A DNA stretch of 40,460 nucleotides from Lachnospiraceae bacterium (GCA_021200995.1 JAJQFS010000089.1:1-40460); one strand, 5' to 3'. Positions 25,329-34,092 are shown, counted from the first letter of the stretch. The notes: generated by a model not told the origin, from the letters alone. Numbers and translations are program-made.

Positions 25329-26783
25329 CTACGGCTGCGTGATCACTTCGCCGTTTAAGACTGCCTGTATCAGTTCCTTCGCCTCGGCTACCGTACTCTC
25401 ATCCGGAATCATAACATACGCGCTGGCGCTCATGGACCAGGGAACCGCGGTGGAGCCTGTTCCGTCCACACTGTAGCTGATAATATCCCAGTCGCTCCCG
25501 CTTTTTAACTGATCGCTCACCAGGGAGGCAATCAGGTCATAAGGGACGCTGGTTTCAAAATTATCCTCCGCCGCTGCCAGCAGGGAACTGTAAGATCTCA
25601 GAATCTCAGGGGAAAGGGCCTTATTGATGATCGCTTTGATCAGCTCCATCTGGTTTTTGCCTCTCTGGCGGTCGCCGGTGCTGAAGGCATAGCGCTCTCT
25701 GGCAAATAAAAGCGCCTCCTCGCCATTCACGTCATTGTACCCCTGTGAAAAATACAGACTGCTGTCGAAGCTGGACTGAAAGGCGTATTCCGAATACACG
25801 GACACACCGCCCAGCGCGTCCACAATCTCCTCAAAGCCATCAAAGCTGACCCTGAAATAATAATCCACGTCCACATCATAGAGCATGGCCAGCGTGTCCA
25901 TGGAAACACCGACGCCATAAATGCCGGCGTGCGTCAGTTTATCCTTTGCTCCGTCTGAAATGGAAAGCTCCACATAATAATCCCGCGGTGTGGATACCAG
26001 TAATACCTGATGCGTCTGCGTATTGACCACCGCCAGAATATTCACATCGCTGCGGCTTTTGGCTACCAGGCCGTTACGGCTGTCAATGCCGCTGATATAA
26101 ACAACAAAGGCAGTGTTTGATGCCGCGCTGTCTGAGGTATTGACACGAACTGTCTCCACCGCGCGCACCGTGGTAATCTCCCTGATCCGGTCGGTGATAT
26201 CCTCATATCCCTCGATCTCCTCCAGAACGTCCAGATAAGCCGAATTCATAAGTATCGCACGGCTTTCCTGCGCGTAGAGTGAATCCACGAGGGAAATCAG
26301 TCCGCTGTATTCCATGGTCGAGATCTCGGTATCCAGCTCCTCATTCAGCTGCGCAACCGCTTCATCCGTGGCGGTTCGGTCCTGCGCGGCCAGAATACCG
26401 AAGGTTGACTCCGACAGGTCATTTAATGTCTCTGCATTATCCTCCACAAGAACATAAACGCAGACATTCGTCACCTCTGTCTGGACCCCTGTAATGGCGC
26501 TGAGCGTGCCCGTCAGCTGTCCCAGCACGGCAATACACAAGCAAAGCACCGCGCCGGACAACAGGCTTAAAAAGAATGCCGAACCGAAATGCCGCCTTTT
26601 CGCGAGCGAGCGGATCAGAAGCACCAGCAAAAGCGACAAAAATACCACCACCGCCAGATACTGAGCCGGCACCATGCGGGAGTATATCAGCAGGCCGTCA
26701 AAGACCAGCACGATCAAAAACATGATGACCGTCAGAATCCGGCCAGGGATGGAAAGTTTTTTCTTTTCTTTTTTATGACTCAT
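25329..26783 (-). CDS. LytR-CpsA-Psr (LCP) family protein
   Basis: Membrane enzyme of 484 aa. LCP proteins transfer undecaprenyl-linked glycopolymers to peptidoglycan. Three hydrophobic segments at about residues 12-85, then an extracellular part with an extra domain (about 95-210) and the LCP domain from about 215: SRSDVNILAVVNTQTHQVLLVSTPRDYYVEL holds the conserved Arg/Asp residues, then KLTHAGIYG, GGVSVYSEYAF and FARERYAFSTGDRQRGKNQMELIKAI. It lies 23 bases past rubrerythrin and may be read through from it. Downstream (25,250-25,328) a hairpin CGGAACA/TGTTCCG without a T tract may end the transcript. Confidence 0.9.
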   Translation of the reverse strand: MSHKKEKKKLSIPGRILTVIMFLIVLVFDGLLIYSRMVPAQYLAVVVFLSLLLVLLIRSLAKRRHFGSAFFLSLLSGAVLCLCIAVLGQLTGTLSAITGVQTEVTNVCVYVLVEDNAETLNDLSESTFGILAAQDRTATDEAVAQLNEELDTEISTMEYSGLISLVDSLYAQESRAILMNSAYLDVLEEIEGYEDITDRIREITTVRAVETVRVNTSDSAASNTAFVVYISGIDSRNGLVAKSRSDVNILAVVNTQTHQVLLVSTPRDYYVELSISDGAKDKLTHAGIYGVGVSMDTLAMLYDVDVDYYFRVSFDGFEEIVDALGGVSVYSEYAFQSSFDSSLYFSQGYNDVNGEEALLFARERYAFSTGDRQRGKNQMELIKAIINKALSPEILRSYSSLLAAAEDNFETSVPYDLIASLVSDQLKSGSDWDIISYSVDGTGSTAVPWSMSASAYVMIPDESTVAEAKELIQAVLNGEVITQP

Positions 26784-26806
26784 ATCCTGTACTGCTTACG
26801 GTTTGT

Positions 26807-27343
26807 TTAATAATTCTCCGCGTGAATCTCAAAATAGCTCTGTGGATGGTTGCAGGTCGGGCAGATCTCAGGCGCCTTGGTGCCTACCACAATGTGGCCG
26901 CAGTTGCGGCATTCCCACACCTTGACCTCGCTCTTTTCAAAGACCTGCGCGGTCTCGACATTGTGCAGAAGCGCGCGATATCTCTCCTCATGATGCTTCT
27001 CAATGGCAGCAACCAGGCGGAACTTCGCCGCGAGCTCCGGAAAGCCCTCTTCCTCGGCGGTTTTCGCAAAACCGGCGTACATGTCGGTCCACTCGTAATT
27101 CTCACCCTCGGCCGCGGAAAGCAGGTTCTCAGCGGTATCGCCGATGCCGCTTAACTCCTTAAACCACATTTTCGCGTGCTCTTTCTCATTATCGGCTGTC
27201 TTTAAAAAGAGTGCCGCAATCTGCTCATATCCCTCTTTCTTTGCCACGGACGCAAAGAAGGTGTATTTGTTTCTCGCCTCAGACTCGCCCGAAAAAGCGG
27301 TCATCAGATTTTTCTCAGTCTGGGTTCCCTCATACTTGCTCAT
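26807..27343 (-). CDS. rbr: Rubrerythrin
   Basis: Non-haem di-iron peroxidase of 178 aa that protects anaerobes from peroxide. The ferritin-like part has the iron ligands in [22 protein letters not shown] and [14 protein letters not shown]; the C-terminal rubredoxin-like domain has CRNCG and [11 protein letters not shown] for one Fe. Both parts are complete. The ATG at 27341-27343 was chosen; GGAGGG lies upstream. The in-frame ATG at 27367 precedes that ribosome site. A folded element lies directly upstream. Confidence 0.95.
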   Translation of the reverse strand: MSKYEGTQTEKNLMTAFSGESEARNKYTFFASVAKKEGYEQIAALFLKTADNEKEHAKMWFKELSGIGDTAENLLSAAEGENYEWTDMYAGFAKTAEEEGFPELAAKFRLVAAIEKHHEERYRALLHNVETAQVFEKSEVKVWECRNCGHIVVGTKAPEICPTCNHPQSYFEIHAENY

Positions 27344-27382
27344 AACACATTCCCTCCATATTTCCATGATAGATGAATAAGT

Positions 27383-27448
27383 GACAAAAGGATACGATCT
27401 CGAAGCCGCGTCATGACAGATGAAAGCCCGTCCCGAAATCCTTTTGTC
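27383..27448. repeat. Folded intergenic element before rubrerythrin
   Basis: GACAAAAGGAT (27383-27393) pairs perfectly with ATCCTTTTGTC (27438-27448), 11 bp, around 44 bases that contain a TCAT-GACAG-ATGA hairpin. There is no T tract, and it lies between divergent genes, so it is not a terminator for either. It may be a dispersed repeat, a regulatory RNA leader of rubrerythrin or a regulator site. Confidence 0.5.
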
Positions 27449-27501
27449 CCTTGTATCACATTCTTCTGTATTCTGTCAAGGAAATATTCTATAAAAATCT
27501 G

Positions 27502-27531
27502 TTGACGTAACCGGCCCACCCGGGTTACAGT
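27502..27531 (+). promoter_or_regulatory. Promoter with dyad in the spacer
   Basis: TTGACG (27502-27507), 18-base spacer, TACAGT (27526-27531). GTAACC (27507-27512) and GGTTAC (27523-27528) form a dyad that lies between the two boxes, the arrangement used by MerR-type activators. Confidence 0.45.
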
Positions 27532-27573
27532 AGAAAAAAGAGTTTCATGCTGGGAAGTCGCGAGGGAAATACT

Positions 27574-27792
27574 ATGTTCGGCAAAAAAACAGTCAGATCG
27601 AAGTCCTATGACCGGGAAAATTATAAACCCGCCTTAAAATGTAGCATCTGCACCGGTGAACAGACCGCCGGATTTTTAGAAGTTCACACCGGTCAGTTTG
27701 AGGATATCATGCTCATCCGCGGTCAAAAAGATCTGGATGAATTCATCGCGGCCTATCACCTGGATCCGTCGGAGATTACCAAAATATACTGA
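27574..27792 (+). CDS. Small conserved protein with CxxC
   Basis: Protein of 72 aa, soluble, no signal. It has one CSIC pair (ALKCSICTGEQTAGF), a hydrophobic strand EDIMLIRG and a helical end DLDEFIAAYHLDPSEITKIY. Homologues in Clostridia, as far as I recall, carry unreliable annotations, so I give no function. The ATG at 27574 has GAGGG 8 bases upstream; an ATG 27 bases earlier is in frame but lacks a ribosome site. It is alone, convergent with the next gene and has its own promoter. Confidence 0.75.
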   Translation: MFGKKTVRSKSYDRENYKPALKCSICTGEQTAGFLEVHTGQFEDIMLIRGQKDLDEFIAAYHLDPSEITKIY

Positions 27793-27868
27793 TTTACCTG
27801 CGTACTCCCACGCTTTTCTCTGCGGATCAAACGGCACGGCAATTCTCCTTTCAGTCGGCATGCCTGCT

Positions 27869-28249
27869 TCAGGCCATCATCCCGCCCGCCATGCTGCCTC
27901 CCGCGCAGGCGAAAAGCACCGGCAGCACGGCTCCCGTGTCAAGCGTTCCTCCCTGAAAGATCAGACTGACAAGCAAAATCAGCACAAACCAGGTTCCTCC
28001 GGACAAAAGTCCCCAGAGGAACTTTCTTTCTCTTTTCTGTTTTCCCATGACAAAGCCGCAGGCAAAGGCCGCCAGAAAATGAACGGCATAGATTACCTTC
28101 CGCACAGTTTCCTCCTGCGGCGAGAAGCGATCCAGCCAGACCGCCGCCAGCAAAAGCAGCACGGCCGCTGTGAGCAGGGCCGGCAGAATGGACAGCGCCA
28201 TGGACTTAAACAGACCTCTCCGGCTCCGTCCTGCAATTCTTTTTTCCAT
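27869..28249 (-). CDS. TIGR04086-family membrane protein
   Basis: Membrane protein of 126 aa with four hydrophobic segments (about 17-38, 49-68, 79-98, 107-125) and a basic N-terminus. Length and pattern fit the TIGR04086/YrzE family of Firmicutes, whose function is unknown. The third to fourth segments are Gly-rich (FACAGGSMAGGMM). The gene is alone, convergent with the small CxxC protein and divergent from the CorC-like gene. Confidence 0.7.
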   Translation of the reverse strand: MEKRIAGRSRRGLFKSMALSILPALLTAAVLLLLAAVWLDRFSPQEETVRKVIYAVHFLAAFACGFVMGKQKRERKFLWGLLSGGTWFVLILLVSLIFQGGTLDTGAVLPVLFACAGGSMAGGMMA

Positions 28250-28311
28250 ACCTTCTTCGTAAAATCCTCATAAAATTCTTATGAATATTGTATGCGGACG
28301 CGGGTTCATTC

Positions 28312-28340
28312 TTGACAAAAATCACAGAAAACTGTATAGT
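28312..28340 (+). promoter_or_regulatory. Promoter of the CorC-like gene
   Basis: TTGACA (28312-28317), 17-base spacer, TATAGT (28335-28340). It lies inside the longest open frame and so shows that the ATG at 28281 cannot be the start. Confidence 0.8.
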
Positions 28341-28370
28341 TACAAAAAATATTTTTTCAAGGAGAAAGTT

Positions 28371-29684
28371 TTGGACTCGTCAAGTGCCACACAGTTGGTC
28401 GCCATATTTGTTCTTTTGCTCTTATCGGGCTTCTTTTCCAGTGCCGAAACCGCTCTGTCCAGCATGAACAGGGTGCGGATTCAGGCGCTGATCGAGGACG
28501 GCAACAAAAAAGCCGTCGTTCTGGATCAGATCATCACTCAGTACAGTAAAATGCTCAGCACCATCCTGGTTGGCAACAACCTGGTCAATATCGCCATGTC
28601 CGCTATCACCACTACGCTGGTAGCAAGGGTATTCGGCAGCATCTATATCGGCGTCGGCACAGGCGTACTGACGTTGCTGGTACTGCTTTTCGGAGAAGTC
28701 ACCCCGAAAACGCTGGCCAAGGTATATGCAGAGAAACTGGCGCTCGCCTACGCTCCCATCATACATAAACTGATGATCATCCTGACACCGGTCATCTTTG
28801 TGGTGGATCATCTGTCTTCTCTTTTCATGCGCATTCTCCATCTGGACCCCAACGCGAAGCCCTGCTCCATCACGGAGACAGAATTAAAAACTTACGTGGC
28901 CGAGAGCCATAAAGAGGGCGTCATTGAGACAGAAGAGAAGGATATCATTTATAATCTTTTCAGGTTCTCTGACGCGGTGGCCAAAGACGTGATGGTGCCC
29001 CGCATCGACATGGTGACCGTCTCCAAAGACGCAACCTACGAGGAAGTAATGTCGCTCTTCCGCGATCATATGTATACCCGTTTGCCCGTGTACGATGAGG
29101 AGCCGGACAATATCATCGGTGTCATCAATATCAAGGATTTCGTATGGAAGGATCCGGAAAATGACTTTCATGTCAGTGATATTCTGCGGGAAGCACATTA
29201 TACCTATGAGTATAAAAAGACCGCGGATCTGATGCTGGAAATGCGTGAGAAAGCCCAGCACGTGTGTTTCGTGCTCAGTGAGTACGGTTCCTGTGTGGGT
29301 ATGGTGAGTATGGAGGACCTGCTGGAGGAAATCGTGGGGGATCTGCGGGATGAATATGATGAGGATGAAGAGGAACGGCTGATCGAAGTATCAGAGCATC
29401 AATACCTGGCAGCCGGCTCCATGAAGATCTCGGACGTCAACCATATACTGGGCACGGAAATGTCCAGCGAGGATTATGACAGTGTGGCCGGCCTGATCAT
29501 CGGTCAGCTGGACCGTCTCCCGGAGGCGGGGGAAACAGTCACGCTAGATGGCGGCATTGTCCTGGAAGTCAGGGAAATCAGTGAAAACCGCGTAGCACAG
29601 GTGCTGATCCGCCTGCCTGAAAAAGAGGAAGAAAATACTGAACAGGTACAGGATAACGACAGTAAAAAAATAATACTATTTTAA
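28371..29684 (+). CDS. CNNM/CorC/HlyC-type transporter protein
   Basis: Membrane protein of 437 aa with a DUF21 (CNNM) domain of four hydrophobic segments (LVAIFVLLLLSGFFSSAETAL onwards), two CBS domains (VMVPRIDMVTV ... RLPVYDEEPDNIIGVINIKDF and LSEYGSCVGMVSMEDLLEEIVGDL) and a C-terminal CorC_HlyC domain. Family members are linked to Mg2+ or Co2+ efflux and resistance. I place the start at TTG 28371: AAGGAG ends 6 bases upstream and a promoter lies at 28312-28340, within the longer frame. Its last 9 bases overlap the end of the convergent pgeF gene. Confidence 0.92.
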   Translation: MDSSSATQLVAIFVLLLLSGFFSSAETALSSMNRVRIQALIEDGNKKAVVLDQIITQYSKMLSTILVGNNLVNIAMSAITTTLVARVFGSIYIGVGTGVLTLLVLLFGEVTPKTLAKVYAEKLALAYAPIIHKLMIILTPVIFVVDHLSSLFMRILHLDPNAKPCSITETELKTYVAESHKEGVIETEEKDIIYNLFRFSDAVAKDVMVPRIDMVTVSKDATYEEVMSLFRDHMYTRLPVYDEEPDNIIGVINIKDFVWKDPENDFHVSDILREAHYTYEYKKTADLMLEMREKAQHVCFVLSEYGSCVGMVSMEDLLEEIVGDLRDEYDEDEEERLIEVSEHQYLAAGSMKISDVNHILGTEMSSEDYDSVAGLIIGQLDRLPEAGETVTLDGGIVLEVREISENRVAQVLIRLPEKEEENTEQVQDNDSKKIILF

Positions 29685-30557
29685 CCCCAGGAACGCGGCG
29701 CTTGCGCCGCGTTTTCCATTTGTGGCGCGGTGAGAAAAGATCAGCTGTGGGTTGCAGCAGGTGCAGATGTCCGCGACCGCAATCTGTTCACGCGGAATGC
29801 CGGCATGCAGGAACGTCTGCAGGTTGGCCTGGCGCAGGTCAAGCTGGTATTTCCCGCTTCGCTTTCCGGGGCGCATGATGGCCTCCCGATATCGAATTCC
29901 GGTTTGTTCTTCGATCTTTCCCGCAAATCCTTTCTGAAATTCTGTATCCAGTTCCGCTCCCACTTCATAGCAGTCTCCGCAAATGCAGGGGCCGATCGCC
30001 GCCAGTATATCCTCGGGCTCCGTATCATAGGCTGCTTGCATGGCATCCAGGACTGAAAGCGCGATTTTATTACATGACCCTTTCCAGCCGGAGTGGGCAA
30101 GGCCGATGGCGCGGTGCTTCACATCCACGAAATAGAGAGGAACGCAGTCCGCGAAAGTGGCCACGAGGGTGACGCCCGGAATATTGGTGATCAGGGCGTC
30201 GATACCCGTCAGGGTACTTTTTAAAAGGGCTCCCACGCCGAAATCCTCTTCGCGCACCTCATGAACCTGTGTGCCGTGTACCAGCGAGGGGCGCACCATT
30301 TTGGTCACATCGACGTCAAGGGCCTGGGCAATGATTCGGTAGTTGGCACGGATATTCTCATTTAAGTCGTCGCCGTCTTCTTTGAAGTTCATGCTCTCGT
30401 AGATGCCGGTGCTCACGCCGCCCAGGCGGGTGGTGAAGCAGTGGGTGAGGAAGGGGGTATCCTGAAAGCAGGGAAATTGCAGGAGGGGGACGCCGTGAGG
30501 GGTGGTCAGGTGTAAAGTTTGGGGGTAGTCGGGAAGTCTGTTCATATTCGTATTCAT
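29676..30557 (-). CDS. pgeF: Peptidoglycan editing factor PgeF (YfiH family)
   Basis: Polyphenol oxidase/purine nucleoside-type hydrolase family, about 293 aa, cytoplasmic. Metal ligands: H in LVHGTQVHEV, C in FADCVPLYFVD and H in GLAHSGWKGS, the family signature; a second conserved part reads AAIGPCICGDCYEVG. In E. coli and relatives the enzyme removes misincorporated Ser from cell-wall precursors and can act on purine nucleosides. Starts at 30557 and 30545 are possible; no ribosome site is seen, and the -10 box lies 8 bases before the first, so the message may be leaderless. Confidence 0.9.
   Translation of the reverse strand: MNTNMNRLPDYPQTLHLTTPHGVPLLQFPCFQDTPFLTHCFTTRLGGVSTGIYESMNFKEDGDDLNENIRANYRIIAQALDVDVTKMVRPSLVHGTQVHEVREEDFGVGALLKSTLTGIDALITNIPGVTLVATFADCVPLYFVDVKHRAIGLAHSGWKGSCNKIALSVLDAMQAAYDTEPEDILAAIGPCICGDCYEVGAELDTEFQKGFAGKIEEQTGIRYREAIMRPGKRSGKYQLDLRQANLQTFLHAGIPREQIAVADICTCCNPQLIFSHRATNGKRGASAAFLGLK
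29692..29715 (+). terminator. Terminator encoded within the pgeF end
   Basis: AACGCGGCG (29692-29700) pairs with CGCCGCGTT (29705-29713) around CTTG, then TTT. It ends the CorC-like transcript, while the same bases code for the last residues of PgeF on the other strand. Confidence 0.75.
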
Positions 30558-30565
30558 AATAATGG

Positions 30566-30594
30566 AGTATAGCACAAAATTTTGTGTCAGTAAA
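30566..30594 (-). promoter_or_regulatory. pgeF promoter with central palindrome
   Basis: On the minus strand TTTACT (30594-30589), 17-base spacer and TATACT (30571-30566). The spacer holds the perfect 14-bp palindrome CACAAAATTTTGTG (30573-30586), a strong candidate operator. Confidence 0.6.
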
Positions 30595-30626
30595 CGGGCG
30601 TGGGATAATAAATAAGTCAGTATATA

Positions 30627-30793
30627 GGGTCGCGGGGCAAGGAATAATCTTCTTCACTCAGACGCACGGGGCATTCCGATGAGCCTATGGGCATAACAAT
30701 CGTGTTCAGCAGTGGCTTCCACGATCGTTAATAGTCTCATCTCCATCGTGTGAATTCGCTCAGCAGGTTATTCCTTGCCCCGCTCGGTAGTAC
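30627..30793. ncRNA. Folded repeat family, copy 2
   Basis: Second 167-base copy, between the divergent pgeF and P-type ATPase genes. The outer stem is 16 perfect pairs (30632-30647 with 30768-30783) plus three more with a wobble. CGCACG/CGTGTG (30663-30668 with 30747-30752) takes the place of TGCGCT/AGCGCA in copy 1, and AACAATCGTG/CACGATCGTT (30695-30704 with 30720-30729) that of its partner. Shared blocks: GGGCATTCCGATGAGCCTAT, GGCTTCCACGAT and TAGTCTCATCTCCAT. Flanks GGGTCGCGGGG and CCCCGCTCGGT are also the same. No open frame is conserved. Confidence 0.65.
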
Positions 30794-31038
30794 AGGGATA
30801 CAAATGCATGGATAATCTGTTCACAAATTCCTGATTTTCAAAGAAATTACACACAATCTTTAGGAATATTTAAAATTCGTCATATAGAAAATAGGGTATA
30901 ATGCTTTTTATGTGGGAAAATGATACAGTAATGCATTCACACTTCCAAAGTCATAGAAAAAGACAAAAACACACAGACATTTCTCAGGACATGCAGGAGA
31001 TTTCGGATATGATAGAATGGAACAGAAAGGGACGGCAT

Positions 31039-33453
31039 ATGGAGTCCGAGGAAGCGGTAAGGACGGATGTCGCGGTTGTGGAAGCGGATTGTCAATCCGG
31101 TTTATCCGCGGCACAGGTCGGGGAGCGCCTGACAGGCGGCTGGGCAAACACAGCTGTCGATACCGGCCGGGAAAGCACGGGCTCCATCATCCGCAAAAAT
31201 CTTCTCACATATTTTAACCTGATTTTTCTGATTCTGGCCATTCTGCTGTGCGTGGTCGGTTCCTTTCGCAATCTGACTTTTCTGCCGGTTCTGATCATCA
31301 ACTCTCTCATCGGTATCATTCAGGAGCTTCGCGCCAGAAATACGCTTGATAAAATGAATATGCTGGCCGCGCCGAAGACGGACGCGGTCCGGGATGGCCA
31401 GATTCAATCTGTGCCGTCCGATCAGCTTGTGCGGGATGATATTGTCATTTTTCACGCGGGGAATCAGATCTGCGCGGACGCTGTGATTCTGGAGGGGGAA
31501 GCGCTGATCAACGAGTCGTTGCTGACCGGCGAGTCAAACTCCGTCATGAAAGGGCAGGGGGAAGAACTGATCTCCGGGAGTTTCGTAGTATCCGGAGAGT
31601 GCCATGCCAGGCTGACCGCTGTGGGACAGGACTCTTATATTTCACAGCTGACTCTGGAGGCGAAAGCCATGAAAAAAGGAGAGCAGTCCGAAATGATGCG
31701 CTCCTTAAACCGCTTGCTGAAGATTGTGGGAATCGCGCTGATTCCAATCGGAATCGCACTCTTCGTCCAGAGCTACACCGTCACCGGAGAAACATTTGCC
31801 AAAAGCATCACCTCCACCGTAGCCGCGCTGGTGGGTATGATTCCGGAGGGGCTGTATCTGCTGACCAGCATTGCTCTGGCCGCCAGCTCCATGCGCCTGG
31901 CCAGAAAACGGGTTCTGCTCCATGATATGAAGAGCATTGAAACACTGGCGAGAGTTGATGTCCTGTGCGTGGACAAAACCGGGACCATCACGGAAAATAA
32001 GATGGAAGTGAAGGAACTGATCCCTATCGGACAGAGTACGGCGGATGACCTGCCCGCGCTCTCTTCTCTGATGGGCGACTTCGCCGCCGCCATGAAAAAC
32101 GACAACCAGACTATGGAAGCTGTCAAGGGACATTTTACAGAGAACACCGGGAAACAGGCTGTCAAAGTAACGCCCTTCTCTTCCGCGGTCAAATACAGCG
32201 GCGTCATGTTTACAGACGGCGGCTATGTGCTGGGCGCGCCGGAAATGGTGCTGCGGAATGATTTTTCTCAATATGAAAAAGAAATCAGCGACTACTCCGC
32301 CAGAGGATACCGTGTTCTGGTATTCGCGTCCTATGACGGAGAAATCAACGGCGAGCCGCTGACAGAGACAGCCAATCCCCTGGGACTGATTCTGCTCTCA
32401 AACCCTGTCCGCGAGGCGGCGCCCGCTACATTTTCCTATTTCGCGGAGCAGAGCGTGGCCATCAAGGTCATTTCCGGCGACAACCCCCTGACCGTGTCGG
32501 AGGCTGCAAAGGAGGCGCAGATCGCAAACGCTGAAAAATATGTCGACGCAACCACGCTCGAAACGCAGGAAGACGTCGACTACGCTGTTAAAAAATATAC
32601 CGTCTTCGGCCGCGTCACGCCGGAACAGAAACGGCAGTTCGTCAAGGCCCTGCAGCAGCAGGGACACACCGTCGCCATGACCGGCGACGGCGTCAACGAT
32701 GTCCTAGCCTTAAAGGACGCGGACTGCAGCGTTGCTATGGCTTCCGGCAGCGACGCCGCGGCCCAGGCCTCGCAGGTCGTCCTGCTGGATTCCGACTTTT
32801 CCTGCATGCCGGACGTGGTGCTGGAAGGCCGCCGCGTGGTCAACAATATCGAGCGCTCCGCCTGCCTTTTCCTGGTGAAAAATATCTTTTCCTTCCTGCT
32901 GTCGCTCTTCTCCGTGGCAACCGCCATCACCTATCCGCTGGAGGCGTCCCAGATATCCTTGATTTCCATGTGGGCAATCGGAGTGCCTGGGTTCTTTCTG
33001 TCCATGCGGGCGAGCAGCGAGCGGATCCACGGCCGCTTTATCTCCAACGTGATGCTGAAAGCCCTGCCGGGCGGCCTGACGGACATGATTGCCGTCGCTG
33101 CGCTGACAGTCTTCGGTATCGTTTTTGAGATTGACTCCGCGAGCATCTCCACCGCGGCTCTCATGCTGCTCGCCATCGTTGGCTTCATGCTGCTTTATCA
33201 GGTAACAGATCCCAAGAATGTGCGCGACTGGAGCATTGTCATTCTATGTATCACCGGATTCATTCTGTGCTGCATCTTTCTGCCGGACGTCTACGCTGTC
33301 AGCAGGATTTCCAGGGAATGCCTGATGCTGCTTGTCGTCTTCGCCATCGCGGTGGAACCGGTATACCGCTACCTGACGGCGCTTTTTAAATGGATCGAAA
33401 GAAAAATCGCGCGCACGGAGGAAAAGGTAAAAAAGAAAGTGTCTGCCCGATAA
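31039..33453 (+). CDS. P-type cation-transporting ATPase
   Basis: Membrane ion pump of 804 aa. Actuator motif LLTGESNSV, phosphorylation site CVDKTGTITENKM, P-domain TGDGVNDVLALKDADCSVAM and SGDNPLTV are all intact. N-terminal GLSAAQVGERL marks the cation ATPase N-domain. There is no N-terminal metal-binding domain or CPC motif, so it is not a copper or zinc pump; it looks most like CtpE-type pumps linked to Ca2+. The start at ATG 31039 fits family N-termini; AAAGGGAC lies upstream. A longer frame to 30901 begins within a TATAAT box (30896), so it is not translated from there. Confidence 0.9.
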   Translation: MESEEAVRTDVAVVEADCQSGLSAAQVGERLTGGWANTAVDTGRESTGSIIRKNLLTYFNLIFLILAILLCVVGSFRNLTFLPVLIINSLIGIIQELRARNTLDKMNMLAAPKTDAVRDGQIQSVPSDQLVRDDIVIFHAGNQICADAVILEGEALINESLLTGESNSVMKGQGEELISGSFVVSGECHARLTAVGQDSYISQLTLEAKAMKKGEQSEMMRSLNRLLKIVGIALIPIGIALFVQSYTVTGETFAKSITSTVAALVGMIPEGLYLLTSIALAASSMRLARKRVLLHDMKSIETLARVDVLCVDKTGTITENKMEVKELIPIGQSTADDLPALSSLMGDFAAAMKNDNQTMEAVKGHFTENTGKQAVKVTPFSSAVKYSGVMFTDGGYVLGAPEMVLRNDFSQYEKEISDYSARGYRVLVFASYDGEINGEPLTETANPLGLILLSNPVREAAPATFSYFAEQSVAIKVISGDNPLTVSEAAKEAQIANAEKYVDATTLETQEDVDYAVKKYTVFGRVTPEQKRQFVKALQQQGHTVAMTGDGVNDVLALKDADCSVAMASGSDAAAQASQVVLLDSDFSCMPDVVLEGRRVVNNIERSACLFLVKNIFSFLLSLFSVATAITYPLEASQISLISMWAIGVPGFFLSMRASSERIHGRFISNVMLKALPGGLTDMIAVAALTVFGIVFEIDSASISTAALMLLAIVGFMLLYQVTDPKNVRDWSIVILCITGFILCCIFLPDVYAVSRISRECLMLLVVFAIAVEPVYRYLTALFKWIERKIARTEEKVKKKVSAR

Positions 33454-33457
33454 CAAC

Positions 33458-34092
33458 CTACTTTTTCAACTGTCCCCTGAGCGATTTCAAATATGCTTTC
33501 AACTCGGGGGATATCCTGTACGAATCGCAGATTTTCTGAACCGCTTTGCCTGTTATATTGTATTTCAGACCTGTGGTTTCAAGGAATCTGACAACCTCGT
33601 CAGCATTGAATACTGCCAGATCGGCAATCAGCCACGCTTCTCCCATCTGTACATAATATGCATCGTCATCCTTCATCAGGGATAAAATATCCGCGGTATG
33701 GCTTTTGTCCTTTTGCAGTCCCGTCAGAAACAACACATAGCCCCACCGTCTCACAAAGGTTTGGAGGAATGCACATATCGTTTCGCCTTAGAAAAAGCAA
33801 AGTCAAAATCAAGCGGTTTTCTTAAGAACTGCGTCAGCTGATCGACATGCCACCAGTCCTGCAGCAGGTCTTCATTGTCCTCGATAAATTGAAACTGGGT
33901 TTCAGCATCCTTCAATTTTCCCAGTGACACTTGAAAATAGGTCCTGTGTACAAGTGGATTGACAAGTACGTAATCCTTCAGGCAGCTGACATCTGCTTTC
34001 GCCCTGATCAGACCCCTGTCATACCTGTCAATGTCCTTTGTCTTTCTGTTTTCCATGCTGTTTAAGTCACGCAGGATTTCCTCGTATGTCAT
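33458..34092 (-). pseudogene. AlkD-like DNA alkylation repair gene, frameshifted
   Basis: Two overlapping frames make one protein of about 210 residues. The first (34092 to about 33751) starts MTYEEILRDLNSMEN behind GAGGGAG and has the helical repeats of the AlkD family, with DYVLVNPLVHRTYF and DWWHVDQLTQFL; it stops at TGA 33751-33753 after SSKPL. The next frame continues at RRWGYVLFLTGLQKDK, and one extra T in CCTTTG would restore KPFVRRWGYV. AlkD enzymes remove alkylated bases. It may be a recent loss, an error in the sequence, or a programmed -1 shift. It lies beside the integrase end of the mobile element. Confidence 0.75.

Noticed and set aside
30901-31038. Extended N-terminus of the P-type ATPase
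   Set aside because: The first ATG overlaps a TATAAT box and the 46 extra residues do not resemble ATPase N-termini; the start at 31039 fits better.
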